NCBI GenBank assembly: GCA_965644295.1
Contig: CBFFRP010000137.1
Location: forward strand, 1 to 61,986
Source: Paraphysomonas bandaiensis
Lineage: Eukaryota > Chrysophyceae
Length of the DNA stretch: 61,986 bases
Reading direction: 5' to 3'
Shown here: one piece after another, positions 1 to 11,236 of the stretch
How positions within the stretch are numbered: position 1 is the first letter of the stretch
Layout of the letters: each line of letters begins with the position of its first letter
Translations under genes and position numbers: made by a program
The notes under the pieces: generated by a model
Database searches by the model: none
Told to the model about the DNA's origin: nothing
What the model saw: the letters and a program-made list of their open reading frames with translations, nothing else

Positions 1-1408
1 TGAGGTAGGTTTCAAAATTCGTGAATTTGAGCACCCAAAAACCTCCTGATTCCACTTGACCTCACACCCCAGATCTAGATATGTGACCTCACATTGGAGT
101 CTTGTTAACTCTACATATTACTATATATGGAGAGAAATATTAATGGAGCAATCAGCTAATATTGATGGGGAGCAAGACACAATAGCTGGAGACTTGGGGT
201 TGCACACAGATTTGGAGGGCAAGGTCTTTCACACCCACACTTGTCCAGGTCTGAGAGAACAATATGCACTCTAGGCTGCATAACCCAAGCCAGGAATGCA
301 AGTTATCCACGGCGAGAGTAATATTGTTGGATAGGCGCTATAGCATATCATTGAAGGGCACTGTGAGTTGTGTGTTGTTGAGTGTAAGACCAACCCCAGT
401 GTGAACACAACTCTCCGAATGCCCAGACCAATCCGACTCCAGTCGAACGCACTGGCCACTTTGCCCAACCTAGGGAAAGGAAGGTTAGAAAAGTTTTGTG
501 TGCCTCTAGCTATCCCAAACCTTGTACTCATTAGGCTTGAACAATACTATAGAATTATCTTAGCTTTGTGTCGAGACACTTGTCAGTCTAAGTAGATCGT
601 GCAGAGTGTGTCGTACACTGCAATCCAGGTAGTAGCATAGTGGTATAAGGATGTAGAGATAATAATGACAATGTTAATGTACAGCATAGTATGTAGTACA
701 TGTATAATATATATACATATCTGTGTGTATGGCAGAGCTTGCGGTATCATATATCATATAAGATCCCTAATGACGCACAATCATACTACTGCACATTATA
801 CTATGTAGGTTGATATGTACCTGTATGTATCTAGCAGTACCATATAAAATCTAATTGCGCTGTTCGACTATTCGATTACAAATTGATATAACTAAAGTTC
901 ATTGTGACCAAACTCGGTCAACACATCAACCCTTACCACCGCGGACCGTGGATATCATGATATCCGAAACTGATACGACAACAGTACTGTATTTTCCTCA
1001 TCATAGTCATGTTATTCAGTAGATCTTGATTCATAGAGAGTTGATACTCATCATAATTGTATCCATTCAAGCATAAGAATATACGAAATACGAATACACA
1101 AATAGAGAGCTCATAGCATAGAGTAACTCGATAGCTGGTTATTACTAAAACATATAATATCCTGTTTTCTTAGGAGCCAATTCTTTTGAATTGTATATCG
1201 AGTTATAGTAGTCATTAATTTTACTCTTATATTTACTGCGGTAGTGCTGCAGGAATTAGAAGGATAATGAAAGAAGTAGTTTTTGATTGTCGAAGTGCTC
1301 CGGGTTTTATAGCATGACAGAGTAACTACTATATGGTGATGTGATAAACACGATGTCATCACGTAAACTGTGATTTATACATTATTCATGTGAGCAATCC
1401 TGTTCAAG

Positions 1409-1555
1409 CACTTAATGAGGAAAGGCCGAACCTCGTACAGTTGGGAGTTTATACGTTTAAACAGTATTTTAAAAAGTACAAACACTTAATGAGGAAAGGC
1501 CGAACCTCGTACAGTTGGGAGTTTATACGTTGAAACAGTATTTAAAAAGTACGAC
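1409..1555. repeat. 74-bp tandem duplication
   Basis: Two head-to-tail copies, 1409-1482 and 1483-1555, start with CACTTAATGAGGAAAGGCCG and end with a TTTAAAAAGTAC-like sequence. They differ only by one substitution (GTTTAAA against GTTGAAA) and a one-base indel, so the duplication is recent. Confidence 0.9.
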
Positions 1556-2343
1556 TTCAATTGCATAGATAATGCATGGATACACAACAGCGGACACAAA
1601 TATGAGGAAAATAAGAGGCCTAGACTCCGTGTTTACGATACTGTGACTATATAGTACGCCTCGGTTACTCTTAGCTTTGAGTATTAACTGAAGTGGCTTG
1701 GATGTGGTGTCATCAAATTTGATACTGGACGTTATATGCCGAAACCCAGATTCAAGAACAAGCTGTGAAGGATATCCCCTTCATGTCAGATAAGGAATCT
1801 CTTGCAAATCACTATGTACGCTGGAATCTCTTGCAAATCTAATCAGGGTACGAGGACTTCCTCGTTGATATTAATTCTCTGCGAAGTGCTTTTTGATAGA
1901 GAAACGGATCCAGGGAGCATATGTGAGTATGATATTAGATTTAATTTAAACTTTCCATGCAGACTTTGGGTGGTTGAGCTACCCACGAAAGAAGTTCAAG
2001 ATGTTGTGACTTCTAGATATTATCATTCCAAGTTTCGATAAGGCGCCATGGAAAAAGAACTCTTCCCAAGTTTTTCTATCAGGTGACAATATCTTACTGC
2101 TGTTCTTACTCCAAACAAACGCTATCTTGAATGTAAAAGATATAGGAAGCTTTTATCTGGAAAATCGTCCAGTATCTCACCAGGATATGTCACAATAATC
2201 ACAATCAGACTCAGTATTATCCCACAAGAGGGTTTCCAAGTCTTCGCTATTACTATTTGTCATGGTTAGTGATGCTATAATCATATATAGATGGTTATAG
2301 TGGCTCTCTATGTGATTGGAATGAAAATCGGTACCACGAAGTA

Positions 2344-2510
2344 GGTCAAACTGTGAGGTCACTTTTCCCAACCTCACAGGTGGGAAAACTAACCTCACCT
2401 CACAAAATCGTGAGGTAGGTTTTGAAAAAAAATTGTGAGGTAGGTCAACAGGGAGGTCAAATTAAAAAATTGGTAGGTTTTTTGTGAGGTTTTTTTCGTC
2501 AAATATGGCT
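2344..2510. repeat. GAGGT-rich simple repeat
   Basis: Irregular head-to-tail and inverted copies of GTGAGGT / ACCTCAC separated by A- or T-rich spacers. The same word occurs at window positions 1-100. The segment lies 250-400 bp upstream of the ankyrin gene start. It may be a low-complexity repeat or the remnant of a terminal repeat; no element boundary is visible. Confidence 0.6.
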
Positions 2511-2746
2511 GTTAACATCACCCTCTACTCTGCTGGTGTGGCAGAGAAAGTTCAACGGACTCCGCATTTTCCACCAATGGGATCCCTTCACAGCGTACCT
2601 CAAAAGTGACCATATCGTATCCAGATCTCAACACTGGAATCAATACCATCGTGAGCAAATGAAGAGTGCCAAGTAACTAGTATACAATCTAGTATATATG
2701 TACCCCCTCGTTTATATAGCTACATAGATATTTGTTCAGAATATCT

Positions 2747-4588
2747 ATGGTTGACACAGTACTGTCAGCTTTCGCGACGAGTCTGTTACAAGACCTCCGA
2801 GCCCAACAAGACAGTCATCACTCCACGGAAGATTGTGATATAAGTGATGATGTTCTTGTGTTTAAACATATAGTGGACTGTGTGTCAGTCATGCATGAGT
2901 TGTACTTGTCTCGCATAAGCTCTACTGAAGAAAAATACTCTCCTCATTCACAGACACAGCGGAAGAAAAAGAAAAGTCTACACGCAGGGCTGGTAGCCAG
3001 TATAGGGAAAGTTCTACAGGAAGCTATAATTGCGGATAGTTCTCTATTTGGTGATGACAAGAGTTCTGTCGGGAACCGTGTGGCTACATCTAAACACATA
3101 TTACTTCGTTTTCCAGCATTTTCTCTGCAACGACTGACATCTAAGAACACTCCCTTAATTCATTACGCTGCCTACAATAGTCAAAGCCTTGAACTAGTAC
3201 GCATTATTCATGATTTGAATGGGGATGCTGTATTCCAGGAAGACGCTGATGGTGCCCTTCCTTTGCACTGGGCGACCCTTAACACAACAACTCCCGACAT
3301 TGCGCTATTCCTGTTACAGGCCTACCCCAAGGCCGTAGAACACGCAGACCGTTCCGGCTACCTACCGCTACACTGGGTAGTTAATCAGTCTTCACCAGTG
3401 CTGCGCGTCGTGGAATCCTTGTTGGAGAGTTATACTGGTGCCGCAACGGCTCCTTCTATCTCTGGGGCCCTACCGCTTCACTGGGCTGTGAATAGATCGT
3501 CCCCTGATGTCGATGTAGTTAAGACACTTCTCGCCGCTCATCCACAGGGAGTCAAGCACGCTTGTAAAGACCAATGGCTTCCATTGCACTACGCGAGCAA
3601 CCGGGCCAATCCATCTCTTCCTGTCATGCAATTGCTGATTGATGCCTACCCCGACAGCGTTTCGATTAGAAACACTGACGGACAGGTGCCCCTACACCGC
3701 CTACTCGATCGACACAATCCTTCAAGAAGAGCTGTAAAGACTCTTATTCAGGCTTGCCCTGCCACCCTCAGAGCGGCAGATGTTGAAGGGTACCTTCCTC
3801 TGCACATTAGCCTCGATGGCACACAGCCACCATCAGTGAAGCTTGTACAAATGCTGGTGCAGAGTTGCTTCCAGTCCGTCAAGCACAAAACACTTGACGG
3901 TCTGTTGCCAATACATTTAGCAATGAAAATGGAAGACGCTGATGAAGAGGAAAAAAGTAGACAATATAGCCCAAAGGAGGACAGCAAGTCGTCTCGAGTT
4001 CTGGCGATCATCAAGGAGTTGGTGTCACTCTACCCAGAGAGTGCACATGAGGTAGCCGTGGACGTTATACCACTACAAACAGGAGCAAATCCAGACACAT
4101 GGGATGGGCCATGGCGAAAGCACAGATGGACTCCAATGAGTCTAGCGCTTTCTCATGGCAAAAACAGTGATCTGGCGAAGCTTCTGAGACCCTACGCCAA
4201 GAAGAGAAATGTCATTGGAAAGGTTAACTCCGTACTTGCCTTTCAGCAGCATCACGACGGACAAGCCCAGCAGCCTCAGCAAACACTACCACGCCAGACA
4301 CCCCTGGTGTATCAATCGAATCTGGAGTATACTCATGACACCTCTATATCTATAAACATATGCCAGCATAAACAGCATGATTGTCAGCGGGCATCCACGA
4401 GCGTATCTGCATCTCGCTCCGCCCAGTTGGAAACGGGAGGGAGTGTCGGCCGATTCCCTCTAGATTGTTCGGAGTTTCTTATTGATAAAAAATCACTCGG
4501 CAATAAGAATGTGACACCAATTAAACCTCCTCACATCCAAACAAAGACGTTCTTACTGGAGGAGGAAGATGCAATGGAGTTGGTATGA
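2747..4588 (+). CDS. Ankyrin-repeat protein
   Basis: Single-exon gene of 613 codons from the first ATG in frame (2747); an in-frame TTG lies 15 bp upstream but is an unlikely start in a eukaryote. From about residue 135 to 395 there are roughly eight degenerate ankyrin-type repeats of 35-37 residues. Each is centred on GALPLHWA, GYLPLHWV, QWLPLHYA or GLLPIHLA, followed by a helix with VV..LL and a YP or HP turn. This variant is abundant in stramenopile genomes. The N-terminal 100 residues are helical with a basic KKKK patch, and the C-terminal 180 residues are Gln/Ser-rich and probably disordered. There is no signal peptide, membrane span or enzymatic domain. The role is most likely a cytosolic protein-interaction scaffold (inference); the partner is unknown. 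Confidence 0.9.
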   Translation: MVDTVLSAFATSLLQDLRAQQDSHHSTEDCDISDDVLVFKHIVDCVSVMHELYLSRISSTEEKYSPHSQTQRKKKKSLHAGLVASIGKVLQEAIIADSSLFGDDKSSVGNRVATSKHILLRFPAFSLQRLTSKNTPLIHYAAYNSQSLELVRIIHDLNGDAVFQEDADGALPLHWATLNTTTPDIALFLLQAYPKAVEHADRSGYLPLHWVVNQSSPVLRVVESLLESYTGAATAPSISGALPLHWAVNRSSPDVDVVKTLLAAHPQGVKHACKDQWLPLHYASNRANPSLPVMQLLIDAYPDSVSIRNTDGQVPLHRLLDRHNPSRRAVKTLIQACPATLRAADVEGYLPLHISLDGTQPPSVKLVQMLVQSCFQSVKHKTLDGLLPIHLAMKMEDADEEEKSRQYSPKEDSKSSRVLAIIKELVSLYPESAHEVAVDVIPLQTGANPDTWDGPWRKHRWTPMSLALSHGKNSDLAKLLRPYAKKRNVIGKVNSVLAFQQHHDGQAQQPQQTLPRQTPLVYQSNLEYTHDTSISINICQHKQHDCQRASTSVSASRSAQLETGGSVGRFPLDCSEFLIDKKSLGNKNVTPIKPPHIQTKTFLLEEEDAMELV

Positions 4589-5591
4589 ATTGTGTTGCTC
4601 ATGCTTCTCGATCTATCGACTACTTCGTGATTTTGTTCGACGTGTGCCCTTATTATTGTGGTGACAGTGTCATTAGTGTGTGAATGAGTCTTCGTTCTGC
4701 TATATAATTTTGACTACACACAACCAAGTATGCTATAATATTTTTTGGAGTTTGTGGAGTGCAGTGTAGTGCAGTGTAGTGTAGTGTAGTGTTCCCGATG
4801 ATGGAGTCTTGATGTAGTGCTATTATGTTTGTTATGTGGTGATATTCTTTGCTAAGTGTTTTTATTCTTTATGCCCTATAGTATTTGGGCTGATAGAATA
4901 AGTATTCGTGTGACGGGATTGCTGAAATAACATAATGTTGTATTGATACCAGACATGAATGCTTGTCAATATGAAGTACCTGAGTAGCAGAACTGCGTGG
5001 CGAAATGCAGAATCCACTTGAATCCCCGAAGTGTTTGCAAGATTTGCCCAGATCAAATTTTTCTTTATTCAATAGGATTTAATTCTAAATGCCTAGGAGA
5101 TACACTTTTGTGCAAATAAGATAAAATTATTTTATTCCTACTAAACGATATGTCTCAACATTTTTGCTCAAGCATCGGTATTCGGTATTGCATTAGCTCA
5201 GTGAGACGCGCTCGCTTCTGTAGAGCAACAAAGAAGGGAAATCTCAGTGTATGATTAAATTAATTTGTCCTACAAACACCATGTGATAAATATCAACCGT
5301 TTTATAGTACTTCTTATCTTGCTTCACAATATCTACAACCTACAACTATGTAGTAGGGCCAACAATTGACAATGAAGCAAATCGAATATGACAGTTCGAA
5401 TATAATTTCAGTTATAAGATACCCTGCAAACTGCAAGCCATTAATAGATAAATATATATTGGGTGGTGTTAGCTGGTATCTTAGACAGTCACGGCGTGTA
5501 ATCAATATAATATCTTATACTAGGTGGAATATACCAAAATTGACTAGGTTGAAGCAACACTTATTACTTCGACTAGGTTATTCGTTATTCC

Positions 5592-5698
5592 CAGGACTGC
5601 GTATCAACTAATTGATTTTCAATTAATTACAGTAATAGCAATTATAATTGACTACAACCTGCGTCAATTAATTGCCAGTTAATTGATTCGCTGCCCTG
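5592..5698. mobile_element. 107-bp hAT-type MITE with 8-bp TSD
   Basis: The element begins CAGGACTGCGTATCAACTAA and ends with the imperfect inverse GATTCGCTGCCCTG, preceded by inverted AATTAATTG words. It is flanked by perfect 8-bp direct repeats GTTATTCC at 5584-5591 and 5699-5706. An 8-bp duplication and CAGGG-type termini are typical of hAT transposons. The element has no coding capacity and its terminal repeat matches that of the element at 5835-6550, so it is a miniature member of the same family. Confidence 0.88.
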
Positions 5699-5834
5699 GT
5701 TATTCCACCAATTTTGGTATGACCAGGTTTTCAGCCAAATTGACTTGGTTGAAAAATATTTCCCTTGATGAAAACTTCCCCAATTAATTAACTAACGCTA
5801 TTTTATAAAGGCCACACACAGTTATGCTAAGAAA

Positions 5835-6550
5835 CAGGGCTGCGTATCAATTAATTGTCAATTAATTGACACAGGTTGTAGTCAATTATAATTGCGATTA
5901 TTACTTTCTGTCTCTCAATTTCAATCATTGCAATTATTTAGTACTAAAATACACTAGCTGCCAAAATAGCTACACATCAACTGTCATTTCATTCCAGAGG
6001 CGACGATTCATGCGTAAGAACATAATTAGCTCTTAAATGTTGAGGAGTCAAGCTCTTGAGCAAGCCCGTCATAACAATCGTAGCTCTACTGAACAAGCTT
6101 TCAATCTTATTGATTGTGGCATGCAAGTGTTTCATGCTGCGGTAACGAGTTTGCTGGTTAAGTCTCTCGCTCGCTTCCGCTGCCTGCTGCTACCATCAAT
6201 CAAACGTTGCGCTGCGTCGTCATTCGGAACTAGACTCGCACCGTCGTAATCTTCTTTTTCCTCGTATGCATGGTGCCAGTTTGTCGCTCATATTGCTAAT
6301 TAAGTTAAATGAATTACTATGTGAGATAACCCTATATGGAAATTTTAGTATTATCCTTAAAATTGGATTTTTTCAATAAGAATGCTGTTTTTTAACATTT
6401 TTTTAGCATAAAAAGATGGGTTTCTTAATATCAATAAATTACAATTAATTGAAGCTAGCTGGAGTTAATTATAATTGCAATTATGATTTGATGTCCCAAT
6501 TTCAATAATTGACAATTAATTGAAAATCAATTAATTGATACGCAGTCCTG
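5835..6550 (-). mobile_element. Truncated hAT transposon with 8-bp TSD
   Basis: The 716-bp element starts CAGGGCTGCGTATCAATTAA and ends with its inverse, with one mismatch over 23 bp. It is flanked by perfect 8-bp duplications CTAAGAAA at 5827-5834 and 6551-6558. Inside, on the minus strand around 6110-5960, a reading frame encodes IESLFSRATIV followed by LTPQHLRANYVL and, after a one-base frameshift, NRRLWNEM. This matches the layout of the C-terminal dimerisation region of hAT transposases. The rest of the transposase is missing, so this is an internally deleted, non-autonomous copy. Subterminal CAATTAATTG palindromes are abundant. Confidence 0.85.
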
Positions 6551-7181
6551 CTAAGAAATAGCCAAGAATCAAGCATGCAACAGCGAACTGCGCAACAATG
6601 TTTTCAATAAGCGTGCTTAAGTTAGCAGTTCCTATGTTAGATTCAAAACAAGGCAATGAGCAGTATAATGCTTATACTACAAGCTACGATTCCGAAAAAT
6701 GTTTCATAGACTACATAGCAGATATGTTTATTGTCATTTCCGAAGTATTCATAGTGTTCACTTATATCTTACAGTAGTCATATACACAGGACTTAATGTA
6801 TAAGTAAGTCTCTTGAAATACTTGAAGCCAATTTCAATTACTTCTTCACAAACTATCTTCAATTTGATGCGTTATTCATTGTAGCGATGAAGTGGTAAGC
6901 CAGTTATATTTCAACTAGGACATTCTACAAGTATGCCCGGGTTGAATACGCTGCTGCGGACGAGGTTCCATAGTTCAAGTGTTCAAGTCATTTTCTTGAC
7001 GGAACAGTTCTCCCACAAATAAATTCGCGTATCTTTTTAATTTAATATGTTACTTCAATATATTGATCGTAGTATAGCAAACAATTTCGATTGGCCTTCT
7101 AGTTTGTCGGCTGCGGTCAAATATATGGTGGGTAAAGCAAGTATGCAAAGAGATATTTCGACATCTTGATATGTTCAAGTG

Positions 7182-8726
7182 CTAGAGAAAGTATTTTTCC
7201 ACAAACGTAAATTGAAAATGCGTTAATTGGTTTTGCACAACAGCACTATTTTCTCTGTCAACAATCGGAACCGCTTTCGCAATTTTCTCAACAACATCCC
7301 TGCGGCATATGTCATCCGCACCTCTCGCCGCTTCGGCGAGTTGTTCGCAAGTCACTTTAGAGAGGGAATCAGCTAATATTTCTGCAGTAGAAATTTGATC
7401 AAACATGTTCCTCACGGCCACGAATAGGCTATAGAAATCTCCTGGCGAGATATTATCAGCGGAATTCTGGGAAAACCAAGCTTTAATCTTTCCGGTCTGA
7501 TCGAACGACTCACGAAGAGTGGCTACAAGTCCACTCATACCATCTTCTTGTGGTATAACCGAAGGATATAGGGGTCGATAAACATCCTCAGGATCAACTT
7601 CTGAGGGAGGTGCATATTGCGCGACCGGTAATTCGACCAATGAATTACTGACCGGAGACCAATTCTCCGGCATTGTTGAAGGCAACACTTTCGCGGGGAC
7701 ATCCTCTTCATCTACCTCCACCACCGGTATCGGAGAAAATATGTGGATAGGCTGACATAATTCTGGATTATTGGTACCACACGGAGTTCGCATTCGAATA
7801 ACAATGTCATGACGAATAGTTATCAAGTCACCAGAATATGACGACAAAACGTTAGACGGCACTGAGATATTAACTGAGTGTCGCCCGGCGAGAAGGGTGT
7901 CCCTCACCTGTCTCAGGACGTCCTCGTTAGCAAAGCTGACCGGCTTCGTCACAGGAGTTCCCACATCTTTCAAATCTTCAGTGGGCATCGATGATGAAAA
8001 CAAAACGGTATAGCATAAAGAGGAATGTCCGCGTGCTCTCCAGACTATATGTTCCGATAGAATTATATCTACTGCAAGTATTTCGGTCGCCGATTTATTG
8101 ATCACAGCGTAGTTAACTTTCGCACTTTCACCCGCACAGATCATATTTGACGACACAGCCCCACCGGACACAATATGCCCACGTCCAAAACAGAAGCATG
8201 TATTGACTGGAACAACTGATGGGTTCATATATACAGGACATTGATGTGAGGGAGGTGTTGTCACAACAACAAAATGTCGCGAGTGTTGAACACTCCAAGC
8301 CATCCACCCATCACGATGTAAGCGTGCATCTACAGAATATCCTATGTTGCATGATCCAGAACCACGTTCTGCAGACATACTTGACGGTAAACCACTTGGA
8401 ACTAGAAATTTAAAAGGGTACTCGTAATCGCCCTGCGGAAGACTCCCTGAAGACATCTCTGCCAACGGAAAAAATGTATTCAAAAAGTTAGATTGCGAAC
8501 GAGCAGTTTTTCGATGTGTTTTTCTGTTCTTTCCAGTCCCAGTAGATGTCGTGTACGTGACTTTTGTCTTCTCATAGCCCTGGATGTTTAGTACCAGACT
8601 TGAGCAATCCACTACTGGCTTATGCACGCTCAAGTACACCTTACCCGTCAGATAAGAGCCCGCAGTAACGGACTCCTGATCAAGGGTAACAACTACAGTG
8701 GCCGCCTTTTCTCCGACTTGTCCCAT
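7182..8726 (-). CDS. Arrestin-fold (ARRDC-like) protein
   Basis: Single-exon gene of 514 codons; the start is the ATG at 8726, which follows an in-frame GTG. Residues about 8-150 carry the arrestin N-domain pattern: VVVTLDQESVTAGSYLTGKV, the beta-strand LVLNIQGYEKTKV, then FPF-like DYEYPFKFLVPSGLPSS. Residues about 165-350 match an arrestin C-domain: GESAKVNYAVINKSATEI, then VNISVPSNVL. The tail from about 385 to 514 is helical and has a DUF4476-like look (FDQIST, VTCEQLAEAA, VVEKI), which is only a resemblance by eye. Alpha-arrestins are cytosolic adaptors that bind membrane cargo and ubiquitin ligases. No PPxY motif is obvious here, so a ligase-adaptor role is uncertain. The gene is divergent from the coiled-coil gene at 9148, sharing about 420 bp of promoter. 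Confidence 0.82.
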   Translation of the reverse strand: MGQVGEKAATVVVTLDQESVTAGSYLTGKVYLSVHKPVVDCSSLVLNIQGYEKTKVTYTTSTGTGKNRKTHRKTARSQSNFLNTFFPLAEMSSGSLPQGDYEYPFKFLVPSGLPSSMSAERGSGSCNIGYSVDARLHRDGWMAWSVQHSRHFVVVTTPPSHQCPVYMNPSVVPVNTCFCFGRGHIVSGGAVSSNMICAGESAKVNYAVINKSATEILAVDIILSEHIVWRARGHSSLCYTVLFSSSMPTEDLKDVGTPVTKPVSFANEDVLRQVRDTLLAGRHSVNISVPSNVLSSYSGDLITIRHDIVIRMRTPCGTNNPELCQPIHIFSPIPVVEVDEEDVPAKVLPSTMPENWSPVSNSLVELPVAQYAPPSEVDPEDVYRPLYPSVIPQEDGMSGLVATLRESFDQTGKIKAWFSQNSADNISPGDFYSLFVAVRNMFDQISTAEILADSLSKVTCEQLAEAARGADDICRRDVVEKIAKAVPIVDRENSAVVQNQLTHFQFTFVEKYFL

Positions 8727-9147
8727 CACTCAACCTATGCAAGTTATCTACCAATACATATGTATATGTACAACTCTCTCTTGAAGTATCTCGATAGCAG
8801 CACACGATGCATGGCACTGCTGCAGATATTCTGCTGTGGGATCTCCTAAAAAACGAAACCATTTCCTAAAAAGAGGCATTTTTCTTTTTTCTTGTCAACT
8901 GCAAGAGTTGGAGGCTGAGAACAATTCATATCTTGTCACTGCTGCATACCATACCATACCATAGGTCCTAGTGGTGTGGCACGAGGATAGGAGGAGCAAG
9001 AAAAAGAAGTGAATTCTTTCTTGCATTGAAGTGAATGTATTCCTATTGCGTAGTAGTAGATATGCTTCATAAACGAGAGCTCCATACACGCGTATAGTCG
9101 AATGACTATCACACGATCAGGGAGTCTTATTATTCAGTTCGTACCCA

Positions 9148-9648
9148 ATGAGCAGGGCATTGAGTTCAGGTACTGAGGCCGATATGCTTCACTGTATTGT
9201 TTCGCTGACACTGTGAACAGGCGGTATAGACCCTGATATTACCGCTACATTCGATGAGTATCACTCTCGCGTTGTTGAATCGTTGAACAGATATCAAATA
9301 CTTGAGCAACAAAATGTCGAGCTGAAATCTGAAACTGAAACGTTAAAGAAAGACATTAGCATAATTCAACGTCTAGTCGCAGAAAGAGATCAGCAAATTG
9401 AAGTTCTCGCCAAGAGTGTCCTGGCAATATCAAATGTTATTTCTGAAAAAGTTGATGCGGTTCGCTCTGGTGTGGAAATGCAAAAAAAAGCTATTCAAAC
9501 ACAGTACGATCTCGATGTGGCTATTTCATCTAAACGCGCGTTGGAGAGAGATTTGCTGCTGCAAAAAGCTGAAAATGAGCGTCTACGAAATACTAATTGT
9601 CAGTTACAAAGAGAACGTCAGCACAGCAACTCCAAGTATTTCAATTAA
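9148..9648 (+). CDS. Small coiled-coil protein, two exons
   Basis: Exon 1 is 9148-9169 (MSRALSS plus one base), intron 9170-9220 (GTACTG...ACAG, 51 bp), exon 2 is 9221-9648. Joining them keeps frame and gives 149 residues starting MSRALSSGGIDPDITATFDE. From about residue 30 to 145 the sequence is almost entirely heptad-like and charged (ILEQQNVELKSETETLKKD, then ALERDLLLQKAENERLR), so a long coiled coil is expected. No family is recognised. Exon 2 has no ATG near its beginning in frame, which makes the spliced start the best choice. It is probably a cytosolic structural or adaptor protein. Confidence 0.75.
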
Positions 9649-10412
9649 ACATTCTCGTTTTCATGATGCCTTACCGAAACCTTATTACTACACGTCATAT
9701 AGTTTTGAATTAATGTGATCAGTTTTATTTTTTCACGTAGCTCTATTTAATAATCGCAGCCGTTCATTTAGTATTTTTTTTAGTCATTCTTGATGACTTA
9801 TTCCAATATGTTATATTACAATGAAGAATATCACTCTTGCGCTCAATTTCTGGTAATATTGCAATATATATCAGCGTATAAAATAGCGATTACGTGTACA
9901 ACATAAAAGAAACTTTGATTAATTGAGGAACTCAACGAAGCTAGAAAAGGAAAGACAGCACCCCCTGTCACCTTCCCCCACTGTGTGTGTTATAGATTCA
10001 TAGACACTATATAAGTAATCCTTAAACCGTGGTCTGGTAGCATGTAATGGTAAGGTCATTTAATTTCCGGAAACTGGGCACCCATTAGTGGGCTATTAAC
10101 CGCATTTACTGTTACTTGATATATGCTTTTGAATGAAGTGTTTTAAAGGTATAGTATCTCCGATTCTCCGAAGAAATTATAGACAATCCGGATGTGTCAG
10201 TGGAGAGCAAGAAGAATGATGAGGTGTAATTACGATTTGCATAATCTGTTATATATAAGCAAAAATATTGAAATTAACGGCCATTGTAATTTCTGGGACA
10301 TAGTAATCACCCCTTAATATTCCGTGAACTGGGCACCCGTTAATTATAACCAGGCACTGCTTTATACTATTGCTTTTACTCTAATGTGTTACACTACAAG
10401 AACATTCCCTCA

Positions 10413-10915
10413 ACAAAGTCGGACTCGCAACTTTCCGTGGTGCTCTGGGGGTTAAGTACCGGAGAGATTCTCTCTGGGAAACTAATGTGAGCCGCAAACA
10501 TAGTCAGCAGATATTATTCAGCCCATTCATAGCCGAATGCTTGTGTAGTACAAGGGACAACAACAAGTCTCACTTGTGTAGACGTCTTTGGGCCTTGATG
10601 AATAAACAGGCGTCCGGGAATGATGCTCCCACCTCAAGGGCATCCGGGACAGGGCCCACCTGAAGGGTAACCGGGGTATTGGGCTGCCTGCTGAAGTCAA
10701 GCATCCGGGATGTTCACCTTATGAACTCAGAGCGGAAGTGGTCGCACCTTGGTGCTTGCGGCGACGCACAAGCAGCTTCCGTAGCGTTAAATAGTAGGAT
10801 AAAAAAAGTGTGTACTGATTAGTTACAGGTAGAGGTCTAACTAGTTTGTCTAGCATTCATCTAGCTACTAAGTTGGTGCAGGTTTTTAACGCCTATTGCT
10901 AATAATAAGACTTTC
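10413..10915 (+). repeat. Dispersed repeat family B, copy 1
   Basis: Starts near CAACAAAGTCGGACTCGC, continues through TAAGTACCGGAGAGA, ACTTGTGTAGACGTCTTTGG and TATTGGGCTGCCTGCTGAAG, then GTGGTCGCACCTTGGTGCTT, and ends near AATAATAAGACTTTCAAT. Related copies are at 18670-19865 (+, longer), 47985-48460 (-), 53198-53395 (+, 3' part only) and, inverted, immediately downstream at about 10960-11236. It is GC-richer than its surroundings. The class is not recognised. Confidence 0.8.
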
Positions 10916-10959
10916 AATATACGAGAACATTCCCAAAGTACAATAACAATTGCTGTCAA

Positions 10960-11236
10960 TCACTTGAAATAATCGTAGTGTACAAGCAGAATGCTGACAT
11001 ACATGACATCTGCTAAATATTTTTGAAGGTGAACGCATCTCTGATACTTCAGCAGGCAGTCTGGCATCCCTAAACCCCTGGGTACCCTTCATCAAAGCTC
11101 AAAGATGTCTACACAAGTATTTGGTTATGAGTGGGCAGAACATGATCTACTGTCTATACATGCAGCTTAATTTTTGGAAAATCTTTCTGGTACTTATCTC
11201 CCAGAACGAAAATGCGTGAGTCCGACTCTGTCAAAG
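10960..11236 (-). repeat. Dispersed repeat family B, inverted partial copy
   Basis: Reverse-oriented copy: CTTCAGCAGGCAGTC, AAAGATGTCTACACAAGTAT, GTACTTATCTCCCAGAACGA and GCGTGAGTCCGACTCTGTC correspond to the complement of copy 1. It also retains CAGAATGCTGACATAC...ACATCTGCTAA, which matches the internal part of the copy at 18670-19865. It is more diverged than copy 1. Together the two copies form a large imperfect inverted repeat. Confidence 0.75.

Larger units (their letters stand above)
1..2746. other. Intergenic region, no convincing gene
   Basis: No open frame here looks like a real protein: the longest are about 70-85 codons and have no family signature or plausible splice partners. 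The stretch is AT-rich with scattered short repeats. Both ends carry the word GAGGT: about 1-100 contains GAGGTAGGT and, inverted, ACCTCAC, and 2344-2510 is dense in it. A 74-bp tandem duplication lies at 1409-1555. The segment at about 340-600 is somewhat GC-richer and could be an old retroelement fragment, but I cannot show that. Confidence 0.5.
4589..7181. other. Intergenic region dominated by hAT-type repeats
   Basis: Between the convergent ankyrin and arrestin-like genes. A short GTGCAGTGTAGT-type simple repeat occurs near 4756-4791, just past the ankyrin stop. Two transposable elements with clear target-site duplications lie at 5592-5698 and 5835-6550 and are listed separately. The remainder (4800-5580, 6560-7180) is AT-rich with no supported gene or RNA. 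Confidence 0.6.

Noticed and set aside
4869-5072. Short overlapping minus-strand frames near 4.9-5.1 kb
   Set aside because: Low-complexity AT-rich composition, no homology signature, no splice partners.
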